NCBI GenBank assembly: GCA_045635745.1
Contig: JAZTWG010000042.1
Span: 1 to 64,000, forward strand
Origin: SIG78 sp045635745
GTDB taxonomy: Bacteria; Verrucomicrobiota; Lentisphaeria; Victivallales; Victivallaceae
Length of the DNA stretch: 64,000 nt
Direction: 5' to 3'
This document shows, in pieces, positions 44,896 through 52,506 of this stretch (the first letter of the stretch is position 1; each line of letters starts with the position of its first letter). The notes beneath the pieces were generated by a model. It was not told the DNA's origin, made no database searches, and worked only from the letters and a program-made list of their open reading frames with translations. Position numbers and translations under genes: made by a program.

Positions 44896-45924
44896 TTAAA
44901 TAGTGTTCCAATCAAAAACAAACCCCAGCGGCGGGTTGCTGCCGGTAAGCAGTCTTTCATAAATCGCCGGAGCATCGACCGGGCTGACGACCTGCGATAT
45001 AAGTTTCTTGAAATCAAACCGTTTGCCGGCAAGGTATTTTAAAACAGTTTCGTAATCATCGGAGGCGTTCCATCCGCCGGGATGGGAGTCCAGAGTGGGG
45101 CGGTTGCTGGTATGAGCTCCGATCAGAGAGATGCCCGGCAGGTGTACATCGCGGTAAAAATCTATCTGGCAATCCGGTACTCTGGTACAGCCCAGAAGCG
45201 AGATCCTGCCCATCTTGGCGGTGTATTGCAGAGCCTGTTTCAAAGCAATCGCCTTGCCGGTGACCTCTACGGTTGCCGCAACGCCTTTACCACCGGCAGC
45301 GGCTTTGACTTTTTCCACAAAATCCTCTTCCCGCGGATCAAAAACCGCATCCGCCCCCAGTTCCAGAGCCAGTTTCCGGCGTTCTTCGGAAAAATCACAC
45401 GCCAGCAGCGGTGCTGCGCCGCTCAAACGCGCAGCCTGCAAAGCGATCAAGCCCAGCAATCCCAATCCGGCAATCATCACCGGTTCACCCATCTGAATAT
45501 TGAGCCGCCGGACGCCCAGCATGGAAAATGATGCTATATGAGTAAGCGAAGCATCCACCATATCCACCCGGTCGTCGCTGATCTTGTGCACACCGACCCC
45601 CACCCGGTTGCCAATGGCTGTGGAGTACGAGCGATGTCCGCCCCACGGCACGATCACGCGATCGCCGACTGCAAAATTTTCCACTGCGCTGCCGACTTTG
45701 ATTACATGTCCGCTGGAGCTGTAACCGGGATAAAACGGAAACGATTTAACGCTTGTATTATTGGAGTTGCCGGCAATCCACGCCAGTTCAGTTCCGGCGC
45801 TGATGGCACTGTAATCAATCTTGACCAGCAGGCGGTCTTCCGGCAGTTTGGTTTCATCGTATGTTTCGCTGCAATATTCCACTTTGTTTGGTTCGTGGGC
45901 AACCAGATAGTTTACATTAAGCAT
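44896..45924 (-). CDS. Medium-chain dehydrogenase, zinc-site-lacking
   Basis: 342 residues of the MDR superfamily. The nucleotide fold shows 'MIAGLGLLGLIALQAARLSG' and 'ACDFSEERRKLALELGADAVFD'. In the N-terminal domain the usual catalytic-zinc stretch (CGICGTD) reads 'YSAISAGTELAW', and no structural four-Cys lobe is seen, so the enzyme appears to lack both zincs, as in the SAISAGTE subgroup of sugar- and threonine-dehydrogenase-like proteins. It probably oxidises a sugar alcohol or sugar with NAD(P)+. Sixteen bases separate it from the metallo-hydrolase gene. Confidence 0.78.
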   Translation of the reverse strand: MLNVNYLVAHEPNKVEYCSETYDETKLPEDRLLVKIDYSAISAGTELAWIAGNSNNTSVKSFPFYPGYSSSGHVIKVGSAVENFAVGDRVIVPWGGHRSYSTAIGNRVGVGVHKISDDRVDMVDASLTHIASFSMLGVRRLNIQMGEPVMIAGLGLLGLIALQAARLSGAAPLLACDFSEERRKLALELGADAVFDPREEDFVEKVKAAAGGKGVAATVEVTGKAIALKQALQYTAKMGRISLLGCTRVPDCQIDFYRDVHLPGISLIGAHTSNRPTLDSHPGGWNASDDYETVLKYLAGKRFDFKKLISQVVSPVDAPAIYERLLTGSNPPLGFVFDWNTI

Positions 45925-45939
45925 TTTTACCTCATCATT

Positions 45940-46596
45940 TTATTCGTGACTGAAAATGAGTTTTATATTGTTTTTCTGCATTTGACGCAACCGTTTTACG
46001 GTATTGAAAAACTCCGGATTCTTCTTGAGATCAGCTTCGGAAAAATCGCAATTCAAAGCTTCAATGGTATATGCCGCATCGCCGGTCAGCAGCAGTTGAC
46101 TTGAATCATCCAAAGTTACAAGCAAGCTCTGATGTCCGGCGGTATGCCCGTAAGTCGGCAGCACGATCAGGCGTTTGTCGCCGAAAATATCGTATTCTCC
46201 ATCGAGCAGCAGCTTTTTGTGATCGCCCGGATTTTTTATTGCATATTCATTTGATTGCATCAGGAGTATTGCCTGTGGAAAGTCAACGATTCCGGCGGCG
46301 TGATCGCTGTGCAGATGCGACAAAATAATATAATCTATATCTTCCGGCGATACTCCAGATTGCTGCAGCAGAGCCGCCGCAGTTTCAGCTGGCGTTACTT
46401 TGACCAGATAATTTGCATCTTCCGGCTGCTGATAGCTCAAAGGCTTCTGCCCGGCATCAAAAAGCAGTTTATGACCGTCATGCTCAATATAAAAACACTT
46501 TACCGGTACTTCAAAACGGATCCCTTGCGGTGCATTGTGCACCAACAGATGTTTCCATGTCAGAATAGAGCCGGTACAAAGTGTTCTTATATTCAT
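45940..46596 (-). CDS. Metallo-beta-lactamase-fold hydrolase, lactonase-like
   Basis: 218 residues. Zinc-binding motif 'LSHLHSDHAAG' (HxHxDH), then 'PTYGHTAGHQ', 'LLTGDAAY' and a C-terminal 'LIFSHE'. This order is that of AHL-lactonase-type (AiiA/AttM) proteins. Homology to quorum-quenching enzymes does not fix the substrate: inside an operon of sugar dehydrogenases, hydrolysis of a sugar lactone is more plausible. No signal peptide. Confidence 0.75.
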   Translation of the reverse strand: MNIRTLCTGSILTWKHLLVHNAPQGIRFEVPVKCFYIEHDGHKLLFDAGQKPLSYQQPEDANYLVKVTPAETAAALLQQSGVSPEDIDYIILSHLHSDHAAGIVDFPQAILLMQSNEYAIKNPGDHKKLLLDGEYDIFGDKRLIVLPTYGHTAGHQSLLVTLDDSSQLLLTGDAAYTIEALNCDFSEADLKKNPEFFNTVKRLRQMQKNNIKLIFSHE

Positions 46597-46603
46597 AAAA
46601 ATC

Positions 46604-47563
46604 TCAACGCAATGTCAAAACGACCTTACCGATATTTTCAGCTCTCCGCAATACTCCATGAGCAGCTTCGACTTCACTGATGGGAAATACGGCATAAATA
46701 TTGCTGATAAGTTTGCGTTCGCTGAAAAGTGGCCAGAATTTAGTCTTGAGTGCCTGCATAATACGGCATTTTTCTTCGGATGTACGGCTGCGCAGTGTGC
46801 TGCCGATCAAACGGATACGCTTGCGCCAGACAGTTTCCAGATTGATGTTGGTTTCAGCTCCAGCCATCGTGGCGATCATGATCCAGCGGCCGCCGAAGAC
46901 CATCTCTTTGAAACATTCGCCCATAAGTTTGCCGCCGATACAGTCCAGAGCCACCGTCGGAGGATTTGCCTTGATTGCCGCCAATACATCGTCGGTACGG
47001 TAATCCAATACCACATCGGCTCCGAGTTTTTTGACAAACTCGGCTTTTTCCGGTGCATCAATAGTGGTAATCACTTTAGCGCCCATGGTCTTTGCCAGCT
47101 GAATGACCGCCAAACCCACGCCGGATGCGCCTGCCTGCATATAGAATACATCGCCGGGATTCATGCCGCCGGCTTCCAAAACCAAATTCAAATATGCCGT
47201 GCACCACACTTCCGGAATACTGGCAGCTTCCACCATGGACAAACCTTCCGGGATCGGCACCACCATTCCTGCCGGAACGGCGATTTTTTCGGAATAACCG
47301 CCGCCGCCGACCAGAGCACAAACTTTATCCCCAACTTTGACTTCGGCATCAGCCGGGGCTTCCAGCACAACACCGGCAACTTCAAGCCCGCACCACTGCG
47401 GCCAATCCGGCGGAGAAGAATAGCAGCCGTCTTTCTGCATAAGGTCGGCACGGTTGACTGCCGCGGCATGTACTTCAATAAGTACTTCATTAGCTTTGCG
47501 TACCGGATCGGTAACATCAGTCCAGAGAAAATTCAGCTTTTCGTCAAGGATCATCGCTTTCAT
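46604..47563 (-). CDS. NAD(P)H:quinone-oxidoreductase-like dehydrogenase
   Basis: 319 residues of the zinc-independent MDR group (QOR/zeta-crystallin, PIG3-like). 'AAAVNRADLMQKDGCYSSPP' is the N-terminal signature, followed by 'GLEVAGVVLEAP', 'VGDKVCALVGGGGYSEKIAVP' and the nucleotide site 'MQAGASGVGLAVIQLAKTMG'. It reduces quinones or enones with NADPH. Seven bases separate it from the lactonase-like gene, so it belongs to the same operon; its role there is unclear. Confidence 0.85.
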   Translation of the reverse strand: MKAMILDEKLNFLWTDVTDPVRKANEVLIEVHAAAVNRADLMQKDGCYSSPPDWPQWCGLEVAGVVLEAPADAEVKVGDKVCALVGGGGYSEKIAVPAGMVVPIPEGLSMVEAASIPEVWCTAYLNLVLEAGGMNPGDVFYMQAGASGVGLAVIQLAKTMGAKVITTIDAPEKAEFVKKLGADVVLDYRTDDVLAAIKANPPTVALDCIGGKLMGECFKEMVFGGRWIMIATMAGAETNINLETVWRKRIRLIGSTLRSRTSEEKCRIMQALKTKFWPLFSERKLISNIYAVFPISEVEAAHGVLRRAENIGKVVLTLR

Positions 47564-47660
47564 AAAAAATACTCTCTTTTTTGCTTATGGCACTTGGCTG
47601 TAAGAGTCTCATGCCGTGAATAATATAATCTTGTCAAAAATATTTGCAATTTTTTGTTAC

Positions 47661-49028
47661 TTAAAAGGTGACAGTTTCATAACCGAGATAACTGAAAAAT
47701 GCCTCTTCCAAAGCCGTAAAGCTGTCTCCGTAACTCAAACTCATGTGATGCGGGAATCCATAGCGCAGCATAGTGCGCAGTTTGCTCTGGAAGTTTTCAA
47801 ATTCAGCCACACCGCCGCAACCGAAAAATTCTGCAGGCAATTCATCATTGGTAAATTCGCCTTTATCCAGTGCAAAAATCAAACTGCCTTCCCGGGTCAT
47901 ACCCGACATCCAGGTGAATTTGCCCGGTTTCATTCTGCCTTCGTTGCAGCCCAAACCGTTGCCGCATCCCAGTACGCGGGCGAACATCGGGTGGTCAACA
48001 ATCTTTGCCGAGGGCTTCATCAGCGAAGCCGCGGTAGGTCCGCAATGGAACAAAACGCATTTGTTCAGTTCTTCGCCATAGTTATTATTCCAATCCAGGC
48101 ACGCTCCCGGGGCATTGGCCGCCAGCGACAAAGCGTGCATGCCGATTGCATTTACCGTATCGACTTCGCAGTTGGCAGTTATCCGCCGGTCATTGAGCAT
48201 CGACAAAACCATGCAGGGGGACAGTTTGAGTTCTTCTTCCAACTCCGTCCAGCAGCGCAAGGTCACCAGGTCGAGCCGGTATTTTTCGATCATAGTTTCA
48301 ATCGCTACAGCCAATTTCGCCATGCGCAGCTGTACAGGATCGGTATTCGCCGGCCAGAGACTGTAATTTTTAATAAATGCAGCTTTGTTTTGAACGTGTT
48401 CGTTATCATCGCTGAGAGTTCTTATCAGAGCAAAAAGTTCCGACAGGTCAAACGCTTCGTTGGAAATGTGATATTTTTCCAGGGTGGTTTCATCAAAACG
48501 CACTGTTTTGAATGGGGTGCATCTGGCGCCGATAGATCCCGTCCGCAGATTTTTCATGCCGTTTGCCACCCGGCAGATCGCAGCAAAGGTCTGCAAATTA
48601 TCCTGAAACGCTGCGCCGGAAGGATCAACAGTGTGCGGTTCAAGAACCGTGCAGGGTATATGGCATTGACGGAAAAGATTCACCGCACTGATCTTGCCGC
48701 AAAATGCATCACGGCGAGTGGCGGCACCCATAGCATCAAGGTGATCGCTGCAGGCAATAAAAAGTATCGGTTTGCCAAAATCGCGCAGAGCGGTCAGACA
48801 TGAGGATTCGTCGCCGAAATTGGGAAAAACGGCAATCACGCCGTCGCAGATCTGATTTTTGAGAAAATCCGCATAGCGCAAAGCACCGGCATCGTCTGCA
48901 ACACCTTCCGGCGGCAGGATCGGAGTATGGCCGGCCTTTTTTACGGCTTCGGCGACTTCATTTACGGCTTCAGCAACCAGCTGTTGAGGAAACGTGGTGC
49001 GATTGGAGACAAAAAGTGCAAATTTCAT
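47661..49028 (-). CDS. L-fucose/L-arabinose isomerase-family protein
   Basis: 455 residues, AGGTT ribosome site. The N-terminal Rossmann-like domain 'FALFVSNRTTFPQQLVAEAVNEV' and 'CDGVIAVFPNFGDES', the middle 'RTGSIGARCTPFKTVRFDE' and 'LVTLRCWTELEEELKLSPC', and the C-terminal 'HCGPTAASLMKPS' with 'EGRMKPGKFTWM' are the family pattern. Members isomerise pentoses or deoxyhexoses, though many are uncharacterised. It is distant from the real FucI at 17568. As first gene of the operon it may act on the L-arabinose freed by the GH51 enzyme. Confidence 0.8.
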   Translation of the reverse strand: MKFALFVSNRTTFPQQLVAEAVNEVAEAVKKAGHTPILPPEGVADDAGALRYADFLKNQICDGVIAVFPNFGDESSCLTALRDFGKPILFIACSDHLDAMGAATRRDAFCGKISAVNLFRQCHIPCTVLEPHTVDPSGAAFQDNLQTFAAICRVANGMKNLRTGSIGARCTPFKTVRFDETTLEKYHISNEAFDLSELFALIRTLSDDNEHVQNKAAFIKNYSLWPANTDPVQLRMAKLAVAIETMIEKYRLDLVTLRCWTELEEELKLSPCMVLSMLNDRRITANCEVDTVNAIGMHALSLAANAPGACLDWNNNYGEELNKCVLFHCGPTAASLMKPSAKIVDHPMFARVLGCGNGLGCNEGRMKPGKFTWMSGMTREGSLIFALDKGEFTNDELPAEFFGCGGVAEFENFQSKLRTMLRYGFPHHMSLSYGDSFTALEEAFFSYLGYETVTF

Positions 49029-49071
49029 ATATAACCTCCGGATGTTTTCGGGGAATTAATCTACCCTGTGA

Positions 49072-49100
49072 AAAATAAAAAACCTTGATAATCATGACAA
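49072..49100 (-). promoter_or_regulatory. Promoter for the five-gene minus operon
   Basis: On the minus strand, TTGTCA (49100-49095), a 17-base spacer and TATTTT (49077-49072), 44 bases before the ATG at 49028. Confidence 0.45.
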
Positions 49101-49179
49101 AAATCTTAATATTTCAGCCAACTTATCAGCTGCAGTGTCTGTTTGGTGTGTTTTATGCAGTAAATAAGCCTTTTTTGTT

Positions 49180-49413
49180 ATGGGGGCAACCGATTAAACT
49201 GAAATGATTTTTTGCCTTTTCAGCCATGATATGATATAAGAACAGAACGACAGGATAATTATCAAATCCTTTTCAATCTGAAAGATTCAGCTACTTGACT
49301 TTTTGCCCCCATCCGACTTGAATGAGCTGATCATTAACATTTAATCGAGCTTCTGCTTCCGGCTAAAACCTTCCGGTTGTTTTTACACACAATGTAAACT
49401 AACACCGTTTTTA
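49180..49413 (+). other. Possible structured RNA region
   Basis: ATGGGGGCAA (49180-49189) and TTGCCCCCAT (49303-49312) are a perfect 10-base inverted repeat 113 bases apart, enclosing smaller hairpins (AGGAT/ATCCT at 49251-49270 and AATCT/AGATT near 49275-49287). A promoter-like TTGCCT-17-TATAAG lies inside (49212-49240) and a terminator follows at 49374. No ORF longer than about 12 codons is present. This may be a small RNA or a long-range stem; it is not a known family that I can name. Confidence 0.3.
49374..49413 (+). terminator. Intergenic rho-independent terminator
   Basis: The arm 49374-49387 pairs with 49393-49407 (CGGT...TTTACA with TGTAAA...ACCG, one internal bulge) and is followed by five Ts. 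No protein gene ends here, implying a non-coding transcript on the + strand. Confidence 0.5.
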
Positions 49414-49530
49414 TAATTTGCAATATAAAAATACCGACAGAGCCGTATTTTTCAGACTGAAAATTTGTTTTAACAGTGTTTTACTGTTGGATGAAACTTG
49501 TTTAACTCCCGGTCCGGTATCGATTTAAAA

Positions 49531-49554
49531 GGCGATGCCGGATCGCTGTTTTTT
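49531..49554 (+). terminator. Weak intergenic terminator
   Basis: GGCGAT (49531-49536) pairs with ATCGCT (49542-49547), including one G-U pair, with a T-rich tail (49549-49554). It has no gene immediately upstream. Confidence 0.35.
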
Positions 49555-49703
49555 ATGCTACTTTTACAATGCAGTTTCGCATTGCAGTTCAAAATCCCAG
49601 ATATTTGTTTTATTTCTGAAATGCTGAATCTGCTGGAAGTTGTTGGTCGGTAGGAGGTTTATTTTTTGAGTTGACTGTTATTTTTAATGCCGCCGTTGCT
49701 TTA

Positions 49704-49787
49704 TTAGAGATTACCATTTTTGCCTTTGCAGCGAATTGTTCCACGAAGTTTCTTCATACGGCTTTTGATTCTGTTATCACTTTTCAT
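49704..49787 (-). CDS. Possible 27-residue basic peptide
   Basis: ATG at 49787 and TAA at 49706-49704. Ten of 27 residues are Lys or Arg and one is acidic, with a single Cys; the start reads 'MKSDNRIKSRMKKLRG'. An AGG lies nine bases upstream, and TTGAAA-17-TATATT (49847-49819) gives a promoter with a short leader. The composition resembles small ribosome-associated proteins, but I recognise no family. The rest of the 49029-50249 gap is the tRNA, the structured region and unremarkable A/T-rich DNA. Confidence 0.3.
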   Translation of the reverse strand: MKSDNRIKSRMKKLRGTIRCKGKNGNL

Positions 49788-49818
49788 AAAACATAACCTA
49801 TTTAACAGATTATGGCAC

Positions 49819-49847
49819 AATATAGCACTCAAAAGCCCCATTTTCAA
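49819..49847 (-). promoter_or_regulatory. Promoter upstream of the possible basic peptide
   Basis: On the minus strand, TTGAAA (49847-49842), a 17-base spacer and TATATT (49824-49819), 32 bases before the ATG. This is a full match to the promoter pattern seen elsewhere. The spacer overlaps the ATGGGG arm of the hairpin at 49836-49869. Confidence 0.5.
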
Positions 49848-49869
49848 GCATTATGGGGAATAAATGGGG
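49836..49869 (-). terminator. Alternative hairpins after tRNA-Arg(CCT), possible terminator
   Basis: CCCCATT (49836-49842) can pair with AATGGGG (49863-49869), or its first six bases with ATGGGG (49853-49858). On the minus strand the stem ends in CTTTT, 28 bases after the tRNA. The T-run is short, so termination would be weak. Confidence 0.4.
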
Positions 49870-49896
49870 AGCAAAAGTAAATTTCGAGCGTAAAAA

Positions 49897-49972
<76 letters not shown>

Positions 49973-49993
49973 TTTTCTGGATTACATTTCTAT

Positions 49994-50022
49994 ACTATAA
50001 CTCCACATAAGCAAAAAAGCAA
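49994..50022 (-). promoter_or_regulatory. Promoter for tRNA-Arg(CCT)
   Basis: On the minus strand, TTGCTT (50022-50017), a 17-base spacer and TATAGT (49999-49994), 22 bases before the mature tRNA. Confidence 0.4.
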
Positions 50023-50182
50023 CAAGACCTTGTCTTTTTTACAATTTATTAGCGGCAGTATCCGGTGGAAGGTTTTCTGAAAGGATTTTATAAATGCCGG
50101 ATAGGATAACGTTATAGTAGCACGAAATAATTTTGAAGAGTATAAAAAAGAAGCTTTTTTAAGAAAAAAAACAGTTTTGCTA

Positions 50183-50211
50183 TGGCAAGCTTGCTAAATG
50201 TGTATTATATT
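50183..50211 (+). promoter_or_regulatory. Promoter for the double-HTH regulator, with palindrome
   Basis: TGGCAA (50183-50188), a 17-base spacer and TATATT (50206-50211). The perfect palindrome GCAAGCTTGC (50185-50194) overlaps the -35 box, which suits binding by a regulator. Confidence 0.4.
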
Positions 50212-50218
50212 GTTTAAT

Positions 50219-50228
50219 ATGTATACAT
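50219..50228. promoter_or_regulatory. Perfect palindrome near the regulator's transcription start
   Basis: ATGTATACAT, centred about 14 bases after the -10 box. With the palindrome over the -35 box it could be an operator for the product of the next gene. Confidence 0.3.
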
Positions 50229-50249
50229 AATTTTTTATAAGGCTTTGCC

Positions 50250-51197
50250 ATGGATGTATCAAATCTTAAAAAGCATTTCGGCGATCAGCTGAAACAATGT
50301 ATAAAAAAATCCAATGTCCGGCAGGTGGATGTTGCAGAGGCACTGGGGCTTTCGCCATCGGCGGTATCACAGATGCTTTCAGGACGGATTGTACCCAAAT
50401 TGGGGCAACTTGATGTAATCATGCAGTTGTTATCGCTGGATCGTTGCGTTTGTGCCGATTTGCGTGATTGTCTGGCGCGTATCCGCAGCGGCGATGAAGA
50501 ATTGCGTTCTCCGCTGAATGATTTTATCAAAAGTTCCCGTACTAAATGCGGGCTTTCCATAGCGAAACTTTCGGAAATGAGCGGAATTCCGGAAGAAAAT
50601 CTTATAATGCTGGAAAACAGACTCAATATCCAGCCTACGCCGTATGAAGCTGTCAGGCTGGCTGCAATATTCAACTGCAACGTAAGTGAATTGTGGCAGG
50701 TTGCTCCGGAAAAATCGGATAAAAACGAGTCGGAGCCATCGGCAGATTCTGAATTCCATGAAAACGGATCGCCATACCGGGCCGATAATACTCACAACAT
50801 CAAAGTTCCGGTAATCCGCATGGAGGATTTGGGTAAGTTCAATGCAGAACATGACCGCCTGATCGATTTTGCCTGGCGGCATATGATATGTTTTGAACGT
50901 AATATGGAAGTTGGAATGGTGATCGTTCGGGCTTCCGGCAGCAAATTCGGCTGGACCGAGTTGTATGATGTAAAGCTGGTAATTGCCGATATCAAACAAT
51001 GGCTGCCGGGTATATCGGTGTTGGCATTGTGTAACAACGAAGTGAAGCCGGGTATTGCCGGAGCGGAAATCAATCAGGTGAAGTTTTCCGACAGCAACAG
51101 CTGCTGCCAGTGTGATTTTTGCTGGATGGTTTGTTCGGGCAGTTTTTCATCGGATATTTTTGCGGTGATGGCAAAGGATTCCGGCGAGCGCAAATAA
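50250..51197 (+). CDS. Double helix-turn-helix (XRE-like) regulator with Cys-rich tail
   Basis: 315 residues. HTH 1 at about 10-65 ('VRQVDVAEALGLSPSAVSQMLSG') and HTH 2 at about 90-150 ('GLSIAKLSEMSGIPEENLIMLEN', 'AVRLAAIFNCNVSELWQV'). A charged linker leads to a C-terminal domain of about 130 residues that loosely resembles the S24/LexA-type beta fold but shows no Ser-Lys pair. It ends with 'SCCQCDFCWMVC', five Cys in 12 residues, suggesting metal or redox sensing. First gene of a + run toward zwf; palindromes in its promoter suggest autoregulation. Confidence 0.7.
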   Translation: MDVSNLKKHFGDQLKQCIKKSNVRQVDVAEALGLSPSAVSQMLSGRIVPKLGQLDVIMQLLSLDRCVCADLRDCLARIRSGDEELRSPLNDFIKSSRTKCGLSIAKLSEMSGIPEENLIMLENRLNIQPTPYEAVRLAAIFNCNVSELWQVAPEKSDKNESEPSADSEFHENGSPYRADNTHNIKVPVIRMEDLGKFNAEHDRLIDFAWRHMICFERNMEVGMVIVRASGSKFGWTELYDVKLVIADIKQWLPGISVLALCNNEVKPGIAGAEINQVKFSDSNSCCQCDFCWMVCSGSFSSDIFAVMAKDSGERK

Positions 51198-51231
51198 GTA
51201 TAAAATTCTGTTTGAACAGCGGGAGTGGTAT

Positions 51232-51651
51232 ATGAGTGTTGATCCTGTTAATAAATCAGCCGCAGCTTCTGGAAGAGATAAAAATGAGTCCTTCGGTTGT
51301 GCTGCATGGCTGGGAATATTGCTGCTGGCACTGGCTGTACTGGCAGTGTTGTTTTTCTGGTTGATCAAACCGGAAGATGATATGAGTAAATGGGATTGGC
51401 AGCGCAATTTTGATTATGTAAAAAAGAAGGCTGATTCTGCGGTTGATAATGTAAACAGCAAGCTGGATATTGCAGAAAAGTGCAAAAAGCTCCGGGAAAA
51501 AGTCCGAGAGGTTGAAAAAGCCGGAAAAGCTATGAACAGCAGTGAGTTTTTTGCCGAAGCTCAGAAAACTGTTTCAGAAAAAGCCGATATTGAAGGTAAA
51601 GTAAAAAAAGTCAAACAGAAAAAAGAAGAGATTGAAGAGTCCTGGTATTGA
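51232..51651 (+). CDS. Small single-TM protein with charged helical tail
   Basis: 139 residues. A short polar N-terminus is followed by one TM helix (about 22-45, 'WLGILLLALAVLAVLFFWLI'). About 90 residues rich in Lys and Glu then probably form a long helix or coiled coil. I recognise no family. It lies between the regulator and uppP on the same strand, with short gaps. Confidence 0.55.
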   Translation: MSVDPVNKSAAASGRDKNESFGCAAWLGILLLALAVLAVLFFWLIKPEDDMSKWDWQRNFDYVKKKADSAVDNVNSKLDIAEKCKKLREKVREVEKAGKAMNSSEFFAEAQKTVSEKADIEGKVKKVKQKKEEIEESWY

Positions 51652-51669
51652 GGATTTTTGGCCTGTGAT

Positions 51670-52491
51670 ATGGAATTTTTAACAACAATAATATTGGCGG
51701 TTGCTCAAGGTATTGCAGAATTTCTGCCGATCAGTTCTTCGGGGCATTTACTGGTTCTCGGGTGCTGGTTCGGAGTGGATGTTGAACAAAATCTGACCTT
51801 AAACGTAGTGCTGCATGCCGGAACTTTGCTGGCGATATTGATTTATTACTTCCGCAAGATACTCAGTATATTGCTGGATCCTGACCGCAGACGGTTGATT
51901 GCGCTGGTTATTGCCGGATCGGTACCGGCGGCGGTGGTTGGGGTATTTCTCAAACTGAAAAAGTTGGATGAAGTACTTTTTTCTTCGCCGTGGGTTGCCG
52001 CAGGTGGTTTTTTATTTACGGGGATTATGCTGTTGAGTGTTTTCGGCAGACCGTGGAAAAAAAACACAGCAGATGCTCGAGAACTTGAAGCGGTGGAAAA
52101 AATGAGTTTCTGTCAGGCTTTACTGATCGGTTGTGCACAGGCTTTTGCTATATTACCGGGGGTTTCCCGTTCCGGCAGCACTATAAGCTGCGGAGTGTTG
52201 TGCCGATTGCGTAAGGCTGATGCCGCTGAATTTTCTTTTTTACTGGCAATTCCTGCTATCGGCGGGGCGGCATTGCTGGAGTTGCTCGATGCTTTTAAGG
52301 TATCCGGAATGCCGGGAACCGGCGAAATCTTGAATTTAAGTTTGGGGTTTGCGGTTGCGGCTGTAAGCGGTTATATAAGTCTTGCTGTGTTGATAAAGGT
52401 TTTACAAAAGGGCAAGCTCGGGTGGTTTGCATTGTATTTATTTGCGGCGGCAGCGATCACAATTACGGTTGAATGTGTCAAATATTTTTAA
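51670..52491 (+). CDS. uppP: Undecaprenyl-diphosphatase
   Basis: 273 residues from the ATG at 51670, which matches the family N-terminus ('LTTIILAVAQGIAEFLPIS'); a TTG four codons earlier is close to a GAGGA site but atypical. Signature 1 'EFLPISSSGHLLVLG' and signature 2 'PGVSRSGSTIS' carry the catalytic residues. About eight hydrophobic segments follow the BacA pattern. It dephosphorylates undecaprenyl diphosphate to recycle the lipid carrier for peptidoglycan and envelope glycans, at the inner membrane. Fifteen bases later proC starts. Confidence 0.95.
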   Translation: MEFLTTIILAVAQGIAEFLPISSSGHLLVLGCWFGVDVEQNLTLNVVLHAGTLLAILIYYFRKILSILLDPDRRRLIALVIAGSVPAAVVGVFLKLKKLDEVLFSSPWVAAGGFLFTGIMLLSVFGRPWKKNTADARELEAVEKMSFCQALLIGCAQAFAILPGVSRSGSTISCGVLCRLRKADAAEFSFLLAIPAIGGAALLELLDAFKVSGMPGTGEILNLSLGFAVAAVSGYISLAVLIKVLQKGKLGWFALYLFAAAAITITVECVKYF

Positions 52492-52506
52492 AAACAGGGT
52501 ATAAAA

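Noticed and set aside
45940..46596. Quorum-quenching AHL lactonase
   Set aside because: Family motifs fit, but the operon context is sugar metabolism and no quorum-sensing gene is near, so the call was kept general.
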